64,000 nt of DNA from Lysobacter sp. KIS68-7 (GTDB taxonomy: Bacteria > Pseudomonadota > Gammaproteobacteria > Xanthomonadales > Xanthomonadaceae): the NCBI RefSeq assembly GCF_021284745.1, contig NZ_CP089925.1, forward strand, positions 992,001 through 1,056,000. Direction: 5' to 3'. Both the position numbers and the translations under genes were made by a program. The notes beneath the pieces are model-generated. The model saw nothing but the letters and a program-made list of their open reading frames with translations, did no database searches and was not told where the DNA came from. Within the stretch, counting starts at the first letter, position 1; each line of letters begins with the position of its first letter. Of this stretch, positions 44,465-53,557 are shown piece after piece.

Positions 44465-45426
44465 CAGTGCGAGGTCGGGCGGGTCTGGCGCAGGAAGTGT
44501 CCCGCCACGATGCCTGCGCCGATCCAGCCGAGCAAGGTCGCGCCACCGACGACGATCACAGCCTGCAAAGGATCCACGCCCTGCAACGAGAATCCGCTGC
44601 CATAACTGCCCGCGAGGTCCGCCAGCGGCGTGCGCAGTGCCACCCAGGCGCCGGTCAGCAGGGCCAGCGCGAGCGCACCCGCCGCCAGGCCGTACCACGC
44701 GCCGAGATACAGGAAGGGACGGCGGATGAAGCCGTCGCTCGCGCCGAGCAACTGCAGCACGCCGATTTCGTCGCGCCGCGACTGGATGTCCAGGCGCACC
44801 GTGTTGCCGACGACGAGCAAGGCACCGAGCCCGAGCAGCAGCGCGAGCACGAGCGCGACGCGGCCGCCGAAGCGCAGCCAGTTGTCCAGGCGCCCGCGCC
44901 AAACCGCATCGTGTTGCACGAGGTCGGCTTCGGGCAGCGTGCGCAGCGAATCGGCGAGCGTCTGGTCGTCGCCGCTCGGCGTCACCAGCAACAGCCAGGG
45001 CAGGGGATTCGCTTCGTCGCCGGTGGCGGCGAGCGCATCGATCGCATCGCCCAGGCCACTGCGCGCGCGCAACTGTTGCAGGCCTTCCTCCGGCGTGCGC
45101 AGCGTGACCGACGCGATGTCCGAGCGCTTGCGCAGCTCGCCGGCCAGCGCGTTCGCCCGTGCGGCGTCGGTGCCGTCCTTCAGGAAGATCGAAATCTGCC
45201 GCGAGGTCTGCACCTCGCCGGCGAAGCGCTGCACGTTGCCCAGCACCACCCACAGGCCGAGCGGCAGCGCGAGCGCCACCGCCATCACGCCGATGGTGAG
45301 CAAGGTGGCCCACGGTCGGCGGAAGAAACGCCCGAAGCTGGCCACGAGGCTGTACATGTGATGGTCGAACCAGGCGCCGAAGCCCGACGACTGCACGCGC
45401 TTGTCGCGCTTGACGGCCTCAGGCAT
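44464..45426 (-). CDS. ftsX: cell-division permease FtsX
   Basis: A 320-residue protein with FtsX topology: a cytosolic N-terminus, one membrane helix (about 43-64), a periplasmic loop of about 100 residues (SRQISIFLKDGTDAARANALAGEL), then three helices with the VGNTVRLDIQSRRDEIGVLQLLGASDGFIRRPFLYLG loop. With FtsE it activates peptidoglycan hydrolases at the septum. The ATG giving MPEAVKRDK lies 8 bp before the ftsE stop. Confidence 0.93.
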   Translation of the reverse strand: MPEAVKRDKRVQSSGFGAWFDHHMYSLVASFGRFFRRPWATLLTIGVMAVALALPLGLWVVLGNVQRFAGEVQTSRQISIFLKDGTDAARANALAGELRKRSDIASVTLRTPEEGLQQLRARSGLGDAIDALAATGDEANPLPWLLLVTPSGDDQTLADSLRTLPEADLVQHDAVWRGRLDNWLRFGGRVALVLALLLGLGALLVVGNTVRLDIQSRRDEIGVLQLLGASDGFIRRPFLYLGAWYGLAAGALALALLTGAWVALRTPLADLAGSYGSGFSLQGVDPLQAVIVVGGATLLGWIGAGIVAGHFLRQTRPTSH

Positions 45427-46108
45427 CGGCCAGTTCCTCCGGCGAGATGTCGTCGGCCAGGCGGCCCTGGTCCAGTACGAGGACACGCTTTTTCATGCGC
45501 TTGATCAGGCCCAGGTCGTGGCTGGCCACGAGCACGCTCGTGCCGCGTTCGGGCAGGGCGGCGAACAGCGCCATGATTTCCGCGGACAAGGTGGGATCGA
45601 GGTTGCCGGTGGGTTCGTCGGCGACCAGCAGCGACGGCTCGGCGACGAGCGCGCGCGCAATGCCCACGCGCTGCTGCTCTCCGGCGGACAGTTGCGAGGG
45701 CAGGGCGCGTTCGCGTGCGGCCAGGCCGAGGCGTTCGAGCATCGAGCGCACGCGCTTGCCGATCTCGCCGCGCTTCATGCCGCGCAGGATCAGCGGCAGC
45801 GCGACGTTCTCGCCCACGCTGCGATCCATCAGCAATTGGTGGTTCTGGTAGACCACGCCCACCGAGCGACGATGCAGCGCGACCTTGCCGCCGCGCACCT
45901 TCGCCAGGTTCTTTTCGCCGAACAGCACGGCGCCGCGCGACGGGCGCTCGGCGAGCTGGATCAGTTTGAGCAGCGTGCTCTTGCCCGCGCCCGAATGGCC
46001 GGTGACGAACAACATTTCGCCGGGGGCCACCGCAAAGCTCACCTCGGTGAGCGCAACGTGCCCGCCGGGATATTGCTTGCTGACATTGTCGAAGCGCAGG
46101 ACCGTCAT
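45419..46108 (-). CDS. ftsE: cell-division ATP-binding protein FtsE
   Basis: A 229-residue ABC ATPase. Walker A is GHSGAGKST (37-45); the Q-loop region VGVVYQNHQLLMDRSV, signature LSAGEQQRVGIARAL, Walker B LLVADEPTGNLD and switch VLVASHDLGLI are typical of FtsE. Other defining traits are KQYPGGHVAL at the start and no extra domain. It couples ATP hydrolysis to FtsX. First gene of the ftsE-ftsX-receiver-ung unit. Confidence 0.95.
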   Translation of the reverse strand: MTVLRFDNVSKQYPGGHVALTEVSFAVAPGEMLFVTGHSGAGKSTLLKLIQLAERPSRGAVLFGEKNLAKVRGGKVALHRRSVGVVYQNHQLLMDRSVGENVALPLILRGMKRGEIGKRVRSMLERLGLAARERALPSQLSAGEQQRVGIARALVAEPSLLVADEPTGNLDPTLSAEIMALFAALPERGTSVLVASHDLGLIKRMKKRVLVLDQGRLADDISPEELADA

Positions 46109-46169
46109 TGGCGCAGTATCGCCGGACGGGAGGCTTCCGTCATGCCCGCGCGGGCACGACGGTCATGCA

Positions 46170-47870
46170 TCAGTGCTGCGAACGCGGTGCGCGCGTGACC
46201 AGCGCCTTCAGGCCCTTGCCCAGGCGCGAAAGCAAGGACGGACGGACATCGGCCGGAACCGCCGCGGCCGAGGCCGGTGCGCCGTTGGCGGGCATCGACA
46301 GTGCGTCGCCGCCTTCGATGCGACGACCGCCGCGGCGACGACGACGCTTGCGCGGCGCGCGTTCGCCCTCGGGGTGTTCGGCGCCGGCGTGCTGCGGGGC
46401 GGGTGCGCGCGGGGGCTTGGGAGCGGCAGGTTGCGGCGCCTGTGCGTCGGCCTGCGCTGCGGGGGCGTGTTCGCCTTCCGGCTTGCGCGGCGGACGCGGG
46501 CCGCGTTCGCGACGCTCGCCCGGGCCACCGCGGCCGCCCGAAGGCTTGCCGCTGCGACCGGCCCCGGGCTTGCCGCCGCGGCGTTGTTCGTCGGCGGCGC
46601 GCTGCTCGCGCGCCTCGCGGAAGATCGCGCCGATGCTTTCGCCGTCGTCCTCGGCGTCCGCGCCCTCGACCACCGGGCGCGGCGTACGCGGCTGCGCGAT
46701 CAGCAGTTCCCGCGTGACCGGCTCGGAGGGGATCTTCTGCTCGATGTAGGCCTCGATGTCCGGCAGCGACATCGCATAGCGCTCGCAGGCGAAGCTGATC
46801 GCGTCGCCCTCGGCGCCGAGGCGCGCGGTGCGGCCGATGCGGTGGACGTAGTCCTCGGCATCGAAGGGCAGGTCGAAGTTGTAGACGTGCGAGACGCCGT
46901 CGATGTGCAGGCCGCGCGCGGCGACGTCGGTGGCCACCAGGATTTCGAGCTGGCCGGCCTGGAACTTCTTCAGCAGCGACTCGCGCTTCTTCTGCGGCAC
47001 GTCGCCGGAGAGCACGCCGACGCGGTAACCGGCCTTCTCCAGCGAGCGCGCGACGCGCTCCACGAAGGCCTTCGTATTCACGAACACCATCGTCCGCGCG
47101 CCTTCGCTGCGCGAGAGCAGGCCGATCAGCAGCGGCACCTTCTCTTCGTCGGACGGGTAGTAGATTTTCTGGCGGACGCGGGCGGCGGTGACCGATTCGG
47201 TCTCCACGACCAGCTTCTCCGGCTCGTTCATGTGCTCATACGCCAGCTCGAGCACGCGGTGCGACAAGGTGGCGGAGAACAGCAACGTCTGGCGCGTGCC
47301 GCGCTCGGGCATGCGGCGCAGCAGGAAACGGATGTCCTTGATGAAGCCGAGATCGAACATGCGGTCGGCCTCGTCCAGCACGCAGATCTCGCACGCGTGC
47401 AGGGAGACGACGCGGTGCTGCTTCACGTAGTCGATCAGGCGGCCCGGGGTGGCGATGATCACGTCGGCGCCGGCCTGCAGCAGCGAACGCTGCTTGTCGT
47501 AGTCCACGCCGCCGTAGACCAGGGCGAACTTCAGGCCCAGGTCGGATGCGAACTTCACCGCATCCTTGTGGATCTGGATCGCGAGCTCGCGCGTCGGCGC
47601 CAGGATCAGCGCGCGCGGGTCTTCGGGCTTGCGTTCAGCGAGCGCCGGGCGCGTGAGCAACCGGTTGATGACCGCGATCAGGAAGGCGAGCGTCTTGCCG
47701 GTGCCCGTCTGGGCCTGGCCGGCGACGTCGCGGCCGGCGAGGGCAATCGGCAGCGTGAGCGCCTGGATCGGCGTGCAACGGTTGAATCCTGCCGCCTCCA
47801 GGCCTGCAAGCAGCGCCGGATGGAGGTCGAACTCGGAGAAGGCGATATCGGTTAGCGGTTTGTCGCTCAT
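46170..47870 (-). CDS. rhlB: DEAD-box RNA helicase RhlB with long basic tail
   Basis: A 566-residue SF2 helicase. The Q motif is [16 protein letters not shown]; motif I AQTGTGKT (53-60), motif [14 protein letters not shown] (DEAD at 166-169), SAT near 199, and motif [12 protein letters not shown]. The tail from about 430 is low-complexity, rich in Arg, Pro, Gly and Ala, with an [11 protein letters not shown] patch, probably RNA-binding. RhlB unwinds RNA in mRNA decay. The ATG giving [20 protein letters not shown] matches the family. It is divergent from trxA, the order seen in gamma-proteobacteria with rho next. Confidence 0.93.
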   Translation of the reverse strand: MSDKPLTDIAFSEFDLHPALLAGLEAAGFNRCTPIQALTLPIALAGRDVAGQAQTGTGKTLAFLIAVINRLLTRPALAERKPEDPRALILAPTRELAIQIHKDAVKFASDLGLKFALVYGGVDYDKQRSLLQAGADVIIATPGRLIDYVKQHRVVSLHACEICVLDEADRMFDLGFIKDIRFLLRRMPERGTRQTLLFSATLSHRVLELAYEHMNEPEKLVVETESVTAARVRQKIYYPSDEEKVPLLIGLLSRSEGARTMVFVNTKAFVERVARSLEKAGYRVGVLSGDVPQKKRESLLKKFQAGQLEILVATDVAARGLHIDGVSHVYNFDLPFDAEDYVHRIGRTARLGAEGDAISFACERYAMSLPDIEAYIEQKIPSEPVTRELLIAQPRTPRPVVEGADAEDDGESIGAIFREAREQRAADEQRRGGKPGAGRSGKPSGGRGGPGERRERGPRPPRKPEGEHAPAAQADAQAPQPAAPKPPRAPAPQHAGAEHPEGERAPRKRRRRRGGRRIEGGDALSMPANGAPASAAAVPADVRPSLLSRLGKGLKALVTRAPRSQH

Positions 47871-48028
47871 GCGGGCTGCGGCGTCTCTGGCGCGGGTGGG
47901 CGCCCTTGCGTCGGGGGGCGTCCGCGAAGCAGACTGCCGGCCAATCGTGGGTGCGGGCGGGGCTTGAAGCCGCCGCGGGAAGCACCCAAGTCTAGCAGCC
48001 AAGTACCCCTTCGCAGTCCGAGGATCCC

Positions 48029-48355
48029 ATGAGCGAGCACGTCATCCACGCCACCGACGCCGATTTCGACCACCAGGTCATCAACGCCGACGGTCCGGTC
48101 CTCGTGGATTTCTGGGCGACCTGGTGTGGCCCCTGCAAGATGATCGCCCCGGCCCTCGACGAGCTGGCGGCCAGCTATGCCGGCCGCGCCAAGGTGGTGA
48201 AGGTCGACATCGACCAGAACCGCAATACCGCCATGAAGTACCACGTGCGCTCGATCCCGACCCTCCTGCTTTTCAAGGGCGGCCAGGTCCAGGCCACCCA
48301 GATCGGCGCCGTGGGCAAGGCCCAGCTGGCGCAGATGCTCGACAAGGCGCTCTGA
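48029..48355 (+). CDS. trxA: thioredoxin
   Basis: A 108-residue thioredoxin with the WCGPC active site (Trp32, Cys33, Cys36), [16 protein letters not shown], and the cis-Pro loop [11 protein letters not shown]. It reduces protein disulphides in the cytosol. It is divergent from rhlB by about 160 bp and followed by rho after 213 bp, the conserved rhlB/trxA/rho arrangement. Confidence 0.97.
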   Translation: MSEHVIHATDADFDHQVINADGPVLVDFWATWCGPCKMIAPALDELAASYAGRAKVVKVDIDQNRNTAMKYHVRSIPTLLLFKGGQVQATQIGAVGKAQLAQMLDKAL

Positions 48356-48568
48356 GCGCCGCCCCGTGGCCCGCGGCCCGTCTTCGCGCCGCCGCCACTC
48401 CCTGAAGCCCACACTCTCCACCGTCGCGACGCCCTTGCCGTCGCGCCGGGCCGGTGCTAGTTTCGCCTCACCCGGCGCATGCATTCGCGCGCCGCACCCT
48501 TCTGAAACCCTCTTCCGAAACCCCGCTCGCGCACCGCGAGCGCTCGCCGCTTAGCGAGGATTCCTAGC
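48356..48568 (+). other. trxA-rho intergenic leader
   Basis: A 213-bp gap. I see no intrinsic terminator after trxA and no clear sigma70 boxes. A C-rich, G-poor tract sits in the middle (about 48395-48445), which would suit Rho loading and hence autoregulation of rho. That is an inference from composition and family behaviour. Confidence 0.3.
48556..48560 (+). promoter_or_regulatory. ribosome-binding site for the TTG start of rho
   Basis: GAGGA lies 8 nt before the TTG that begins [10 protein letters not shown]. No ATG fits near it, which supports a TTG start and the long N-terminal extension. Confidence 0.65.
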
Positions 48569-50254
48569 TTGTCCGAGAACACCAACGACTCCGGCGACGT
48601 CGCCGAGAAGCGCGTGCGCAAGCCGCGCGCCACCGCCGACGCCGCTTCCAAGGCCGCCGACGCTGCCGCCTCCGCCGCGGCTCCGCCGCCGCCGCCCGTC
48701 GAGGCCGCACCGCCTCCGCCGGCCCCCACCCAGTCCGCGCCGCCGCAGCAACATCAGCAGCAGCACCAGCAGGACGCGGGCGACCAGGGCGGTGGCCAGG
48801 AAGGCGGGGAGGGCGGCCAGCGCGATGGCCGCTTCAACAACCAGAACAACAACCGCCGCGACCGCTTCCGCAATCGCCGTGAACGCCAGCGCGAGCGTTA
48901 TCGCGAAGAAGGCGGCGGCATGCCGCAGGACAACGGCGCCAACGAGCCCTTCGTGCCGCGCAACAACCCGAGCGTCCCCGAAGGCTTCCCGCAGTACTCC
49001 CTCAGCGACCTCAAGCGCATGCCTGCGCCGAAGCTGCTGGAGATCGCCGAACAGCTGAACATCTCCGAAGGCGTCGCCCGCGCCCGCAAGCAGGACGTGA
49101 TCTTCGCCCTGCTGAAGGTCCTCACCCGCCACGGTGAAGGCGTGGCCGCCGACGGCGTGCTGGAAATCCTGCCCGACGGCTTCGGCTTCCTCCGCGCGGC
49201 CGAGGCGAGCTACCTCGCCGGCCCGGACGACACCTACATCTCGCCGAGCCAGATCCGCCGCTTCAACCTGCGCACCGGCGACCACCTGTCGGGTCGCATC
49301 CGCTTCCCGAAGGACGGCGAACGCTACTTCGCGCTGTCGGTGGTCGACACGATCAACGGCGAGCCGCTGGAAGCCTCGAAGAACAAGGTCCTGTTCGAAA
49401 ACCTGACGCCGCTGTTCCCGCGCCGCCGCTTCACGCTGGAACGCGGCAACGGCAGCACCGAAGACATCGCCGGCCGCATCCTCGACCTGATGGCCCCGCA
49501 GGGCAAAGGCCAGCGCGCGCTGATCGTTTCGCCGCCGAAGGCCGGCAAGACGATGATGCTGCAGCAGGTCGCCACGGCGATCACGACCAACCATCCGGAC
49601 GTGCACCTCATCGTGCTGCTCATCGACGAGCGCCCGGAAGAAGTGACCGAAATGCAGCGCACCGTGCGCGGCGAAGTGATCTCCTCGACCTTCGACGAAC
49701 CCGCCGCCCGCCACGTGCAGGTCGCCGAAATGGTGATCGAGCGTGCCAAGCGCCTGGTGGAACACAAGAAGGACGTGGTGATCCTGCTCGACTCGATCAC
49801 CCGCCTGGCCCGCGCCTACAACAACGTCGTCCCGAGCTCCGGCAAGGTGCTCACCGGCGGCGTGGACGCCAACGCGCTGCACCGTCCGAAGCGTTTCTTC
49901 GGCGCCGCGCGCAACGTCGAAGAAGGCGGCTCGCTGACCATCATCGCCACCGCGCTGGTCGAGACCGGCTCGAAGATGGACGAGGTGATCTACGAAGAGT
50001 TCAAGGGCACCGGCAACTCCGAAGTGCACCTCAACCGCCGCATCACCGAAAAGCGCGTCTACCCGGCGATCGACATCAACCGCTCGGGCACGCGTCGCGA
50101 AGACCTGCTCATCGAACCGGACCTGCTGCAGAAGATCTGGATCCTGCGCAAGCTCCTCCACCCGATGGACGAGATCGCCGCGATGGAATTCCTGCTCGAC
50201 AAGATGAAGAACACGAAGTCCAACGACGAGTTCTTCGCTTCGATGAAGCGCTGA
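48569..50254 (+). CDS. rho: transcription termination factor Rho with 142-residue disordered N-terminal extension
   Basis: A 561-residue protein; residues 143-561 correspond to the whole 419-residue E. coli Rho. After [21 protein letters not shown] come the RNA-binding domain ([25 protein letters not shown]), Walker A SPPKAGKT, Walker [18 protein letters not shown] (with the Q- and R-loops), and IEEFKG-like C-terminal blocks. The first 142 residues are low-complexity: an Ala/Pro stretch with PPPPP, a Gln/His run, a Gly run, then an Asn/Arg-rich segment. Rho terminates transcription by RNA translocation. Confidence 0.96.
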   Translation: MSENTNDSGDVAEKRVRKPRATADAASKAADAAASAAAPPPPPVEAAPPPPAPTQSAPPQQHQQQHQQDAGDQGGGQEGGEGGQRDGRFNNQNNNRRDRFRNRRERQRERYREEGGGMPQDNGANEPFVPRNNPSVPEGFPQYSLSDLKRMPAPKLLEIAEQLNISEGVARARKQDVIFALLKVLTRHGEGVAADGVLEILPDGFGFLRAAEASYLAGPDDTYISPSQIRRFNLRTGDHLSGRIRFPKDGERYFALSVVDTINGEPLEASKNKVLFENLTPLFPRRRFTLERGNGSTEDIAGRILDLMAPQGKGQRALIVSPPKAGKTMMLQQVATAITTNHPDVHLIVLLIDERPEEVTEMQRTVRGEVISSTFDEPAARHVQVAEMVIERAKRLVEHKKDVVILLDSITRLARAYNNVVPSSGKVLTGGVDANALHRPKRFFGAARNVEEGGSLTIIATALVETGSKMDEVIYEEFKGTGNSEVHLNRRITEKRVYPAIDINRSGTRREDLLIEPDLLQKIWILRKLLHPMDEIAAMEFLLDKMKNTKSNDEFFASMKR

Positions 50255-50277
50255 GGCGCGGATCGGCAGGAAAAGGA

Positions 50278-50304
50278 ACGCCCCGCAATGCGGGGCGTTT
50301 TTTT
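50278..50304. terminator. intrinsic terminator between convergent rho and the secreted-protein cluster
   Basis: A perfect stem AACGCCCCGC / GCGGGGCGTT with an AAT loop followed by T7, strong for rho. On the minus strand the same stem is followed by GTTCCTTTT, so it may also serve the convergent cluster ending at 50307. Confidence 0.92.
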
Positions 50305-50306
50305 GT

Positions 50307-51080
50307 TCAGAGCATCTTGCCGACGATGTCCGACTGCAAGGTCACCTGGTCGCGCTGCAGGGCGATCGGATCGCCTGGCGTCATCGCATCGATGGCGACG
50401 TCGGGCGGATGCGCCGCATCGAGCCAGGGCACCGGGCTCAGGTGGCGGAACCGCTCCCGGGGATCTCCCCTGCTTCGCGTCGGTGAAGTCCGGAAGTCGA
50501 TCGGCATGAAGAAGGTTTCATCCGCCGGTTCGCCGTAGGCGAGTTCCGCGGGCCGCAGTTTCGATTTCTTGAGGATGCGGACGAGCGTGTTCCTCACGTC
50601 GCGCTCGGTCGTCCCGCCGCCGAGTTGGCCATTCAGGTAGACCACGGCAGCGTCGACGACATTGCCCTGCGCATCCACGCGCAGTGCGGCCACCACGTCG
50701 AGTGAGATGGGGATCATCGGCAATGCGAGTCGGGCGTACTTCGTGCGCGCGTTGGCGAACGCCACGCGCTTGACGCGCATTTTGAATCCACCGTCCACCT
50801 GCACACCTTCGAGGTCGAGCGTCATCGCCGTGCGCAGGCGCGTCGCCACGCCCTCGCGCAGGACCGGCGCGAAGCGCCAACGCTGCACCGTCGTCTCGAT
50901 CAGCGACTTCAACGCGGGCGCCGTCGCATCGTCGAACACCACGCGCTCGACGGTGCCGTCCGCGGTCAGGTACAGATCGCCGCGTACTTGCAGGTTCGCC
51001 GTTTCGGGCTGGCGCGCAAACGCGAAACCGGCAACGAACAGGCCCAGCAACACGAACATCCATCCAGGGACGCGGATCAA
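50307..51080 (-). CDS. secreted protein with two TonB-C-like repeats, paralogue 4
   Basis: About 257 residues. A signal peptide ends near residue 22 (GFAFA). Two repeats follow, each with the TonB C-terminal pattern of strand-G-x-V-x-x-V, a helix and W-x-F/W-x-P: residues 36-74 (ADGTVERVVFDD ... VQRWRFAPV) and 128-176 (VDAQGNVVDAAV ... KSKLRP). There is no cytosolic anchor or Pro-rich span of real TonB. The start is either TTG at 51080, overlapping the upstream stop, or ATG at 51059. Last of four tandem paralogues. Confidence 0.72.
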   Translation of the reverse strand: MIRVPGWMFVLLGLFVAGFAFARQPETANLQVRGDLYLTADGTVERVVFDDATAPALKSLIETTVQRWRFAPVLREGVATRLRTAMTLDLEGVQVDGGFKMRVKRVAFANARTKYARLALPMIPISLDVVAALRVDAQGNVVDAAVVYLNGQLGGGTTERDVRNTLVRILKKSKLRPAELAYGEPADETFFMPIDFRTSPTRSRGDPRERFRHLSPVPWLDAAHPPDVAIDAMTPGDPIALQRDQVTLQSDIVGKML

Positions 51081-51844
51081 AGCGGCTTGCCCACGACATC
51101 GGTGCGCAACTTCACGTCATCGTCGAGCGACGCGAGCTGCCCTTCCTGCAATGCCTTGTCGTCCACGGGGCGCGCCGTGTCCCACGGAATCGGCTTCGCG
51201 TTGGCGAACGTCGGTGAGCGCCACGGCGAGCGGGCGTACTCCGAGTTGCTCCGCGCGATGGTGAATCGGATCGTGCCGCTGAAGGTTTCCGGATCGCCCA
51301 GATCCGTCCGCGCGGGCTCGTAGCGCCACTGCTTGAGCGCCGTCCTGAACGCCTTCTCGAGGAGCTTCTTGTCCAGGACCGCGTCGTCGCCGACGATCGT
51401 TTGGATCGCGAGTACCGCCGAATCCACGACCTTGCCCGTCGCGTCCACGCGGATCGCGGCGAGGATGTCGAGGTCCTGCGGCGTGAACAGGTGCGGCATC
51501 GGTTGCTTGAGGATCTTGCGGGGAACGTAGAAGCCGATCTTCTCCACGCGAATCGAATAACCCGCACCCACGGGCGTGGCGACCAGCTTCAGCGAATAGG
51601 ACGTGCGCGCGACGATGGGCTTGCCGTCGCGCACGATGGGCTCGAATTGCCACTTGCGCACGGACTGTTCGACCAGCGCGCGAAGCGCGGGCGTCGGCGC
51701 GCCGTTCACTGTGCACTCGCGCACGCTGCCATCCGCCGCGATCACGACGTCGCCACCGACGGACATCGACGAGGGTTCTTCCGCCACCGCCACGAAGGCG
51801 AAGCACGCGCACAAGGCCAACCACATGGCTGCAAAGCGTTTCAT
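51077..51844 (-). CDS. secreted protein with two TonB-C-like repeats, paralogue 3
   Basis: A 255-residue protein whose signal peptide ends about residue 21 (FVAVA). The first repeat reads IAADGSVRECTVNG with VRKWQFEPI; the second IRVDATGKVVDSAV with LKQWRYEPA, clearer than in its neighbours. The last 40 residues (WDTARPVDD .. DVVGKPL) resemble the end of paralogue 4 (DIVGKML). This shows that the two arose by duplication. Its stop overlaps the paralogue 4 TTG. Function unknown; periplasmic location is inferred. Confidence 0.75.
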   Translation of the reverse strand: MKRFAAMWLALCACFAFVAVAEEPSSMSVGGDVVIAADGSVRECTVNGAPTPALRALVEQSVRKWQFEPIVRDGKPIVARTSYSLKLVATPVGAGYSIRVEKIGFYVPRKILKQPMPHLFTPQDLDILAAIRVDATGKVVDSAVLAIQTIVGDDAVLDKKLLEKAFRTALKQWRYEPARTDLGDPETFSGTIRFTIARSNSEYARSPWRSPTFANAKPIPWDTARPVDDKALQEGQLASLDDDVKLRTDVVGKPL

Positions 51845-51858
51845 CGATCGATTCCTTT

Positions 51859-52602
51859 TCAGATCAGCGGCGTCACGGAGATCACCGAGTCCACCGCCAC
51901 GGGTGCCATGCCGCCGGCACCGGCCATCCCCGCCTGCCGGCACTGCGGCGAGACCATCGGATCCGGATGCAGGTCTTCCGATCTACCGTACTGCCTGAAT
52001 TCCACCGGCAAGGTCGAGCGCGTAGCGACCGCCTTGCCGCCGATGGTTTCCGGATCGAAGCGCAGGGCTTCGATCCAACGCTTGATGGGCGGTTCGAGGC
52101 CCTTCTTCACTCGCGCATGGAGTCCATCGACCTGGTCCAGGTGGGTCGTGCCATCGGCCGCGACCGTGAAGTGCACCTGGGTGACCGCGCTGGCCTGCGT
52201 GCGAGACACGGCGGTCAGGAGTTCCTGCGTCACGGGGAACCTCCCGCTGCCGCCGATGACGCGCGGACCCGCCCAGTGGTACGCCAGCCCCATCGAATAG
52301 CCGCCGCCCGGCGTCGGCACGGCGCAGGCGCCGAGCATCAGGTACGTCGTCGCATTGCCCGTTTCGCCTTCGCGCAGGTTGCGCTTGAAGGTCCACTTCC
52401 CGACTTGCTGTTCGATGTAGTGGCGCACGCTGTCGGGCAAGTCCTGCGACGCTTCGACCTTGACGAGCTTGCCTTCGGGATCGACCTCCACTTTCGCGTC
52501 GGCCATGAAGGACACGGGCTTGGGCGCTTGCGCCGTCGGCGCCGCGGAGGCGGCGCACGCGACGAGCGCGCCCGACAGAACAATCGCACTAAAAGTCTTC
52601 AT
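51859..52602 (-). CDS. secreted protein with TonB-C-like repeats, paralogue 2
   Basis: A 247-residue protein. The signal peptide region is MKTFSAIVLSGALVACAASA, where VAC could also serve as a weak lipobox (Cys16). The first repeat reads VDPEGKLVKVEAS with VGKWTFKRN; the second is less regular (VAADGTTHLDQVDG with IEALRFDPE). It ends with the hydrophobic run VAVDSVISVTPLI. It overlaps the paralogue 1 stop by 4 bp and lies 14 bp before paralogue 3. Confidence 0.72.
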   Translation of the reverse strand: MKTFSAIVLSGALVACAASAAPTAQAPKPVSFMADAKVEVDPEGKLVKVEASQDLPDSVRHYIEQQVGKWTFKRNLREGETGNATTYLMLGACAVPTPGGGYSMGLAYHWAGPRVIGGSGRFPVTQELLTAVSRTQASAVTQVHFTVAADGTTHLDQVDGLHARVKKGLEPPIKRWIEALRFDPETIGGKAVATRSTLPVEFRQYGRSEDLHPDPMVSPQCRQAGMAGAGGMAPVAVDSVISVTPLI

Positions 52603-53486
52603 GCCCCCTCCGGGCCGCCGCTGCGGAACTTGAGAATCGAATTCGACGGAAGCAACTCATCGCCCACTGCATCGGCGGTGCCGACGCGTTGCCCGTTCGC
52701 ATCGCGGGCCCAGGCCGGTTTGCGATAGGGGCCGCGCGATTCCAGTCGCCATTTGCCAGGCTTGCTGGTCGCCAGGATCTGCTCTGCGCGCGCGCCGGGC
52801 ATCCGGTACTGCACCGGCATCACGCCGACGGTCTCGGCCCCGGGTTTGTCCGACAGCTTGAAATGCCACTGGCGGATCGCGCGGAGGGCGTTGTCCTCCA
52901 TCGCCTTGCACGCGCGCTTCTTGTTCACTTCGCTGCCACCCGCGAAGTACAGGCTGCACTGCGTCGCGTCGATATCGGCCACCGTTCCGTCCGGCGCCAC
53001 GTGCACCATCAACGTCACCAGGCCGTTGACGCTGTAGTGCGGGTACTGCGGCATCGGTCGCTGCTTCGTGATCTCGATGGTGGTGCGCGTCGTCCCTTGG
53101 GCGGCCGCCGCGGCGTCGGCGGCATCGAGGCCCGGCGGCATGAACACCACGTTGTCGATGTGCACGTCGTAACCGTTGGCGGCCTGTTTGGCGACGAGCG
53201 TGATGCGCATGTCGCTGCGCGCCCGCGTGGCCTGGCCGTCCTTCGAGACCGTCTCGAAGCGCCATTGCGCCACGTTCTGGTCGATGAGCGTCTTCAGCTT
53301 GTCATCGACCTTCGTCTTCACGACATACGAAGCGACCTTCCCATCCGTGCCAACGACGAGCTCGCCGTCCACGCGCATGGTGATGAGGTCCTCGAGCGCG
53401 CCCGACGGCGCTGCTTCTTCCTTCGCACCCACGGGCGCGATGACGCAGGCGGCCGCCAGGCACGCCATCCCCAGATAACGACGCAT
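52599..53486 (-). CDS. secreted protein with two TonB-C-like repeats, paralogue 1
   Basis: A 295-residue protein, first of the cluster. The signal peptide ends near residue 21 (VGAKE). Repeat one: VGTDGKVASYVV with VAQWRFETV. Repeat two is the closest to real TonB: QRPMPQYPHYSVNGLVTLMVHVAPDGTVADID, then AIRQWHFKL. A GPYRKPAW tail follows. It is divergent from the Kef antiporter gene by about 70 bp, so the cluster promoter must lie there. Confidence 0.75.
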   Translation of the reverse strand: MRRYLGMACLAAACVIAPVGAKEEAAPSGALEDLITMRVDGELVVGTDGKVASYVVKTKVDDKLKTLIDQNVAQWRFETVSKDGQATRARSDMRITLVAKQAANGYDVHIDNVVFMPPGLDAADAAAAAQGTTRTTIEITKQRPMPQYPHYSVNGLVTLMVHVAPDGTVADIDATQCSLYFAGGSEVNKKRACKAMEDNALRAIRQWHFKLSDKPGAETVGVMPVQYRMPGARAEQILATSKPGKWRLESRGPYRKPAWARDANGQRVGTADAVGDELLPSNSILKFRSGGPEGA

Positions 53487-53557
53487 CCTTGTCTCCCCGT
53501 GCGGCCGTCATGCCGCATGCGCCTGCATCCTACATAATCGCCCGCACGGAGGTTCAC

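Noticed and set aside
50307-53486. Calling the four secreted genes tonB
   Set aside because: They lack the N-terminal cytosolic anchor and Pro-rich span, and no exbB/exbD is nearby; only the C-terminal pattern is similar.
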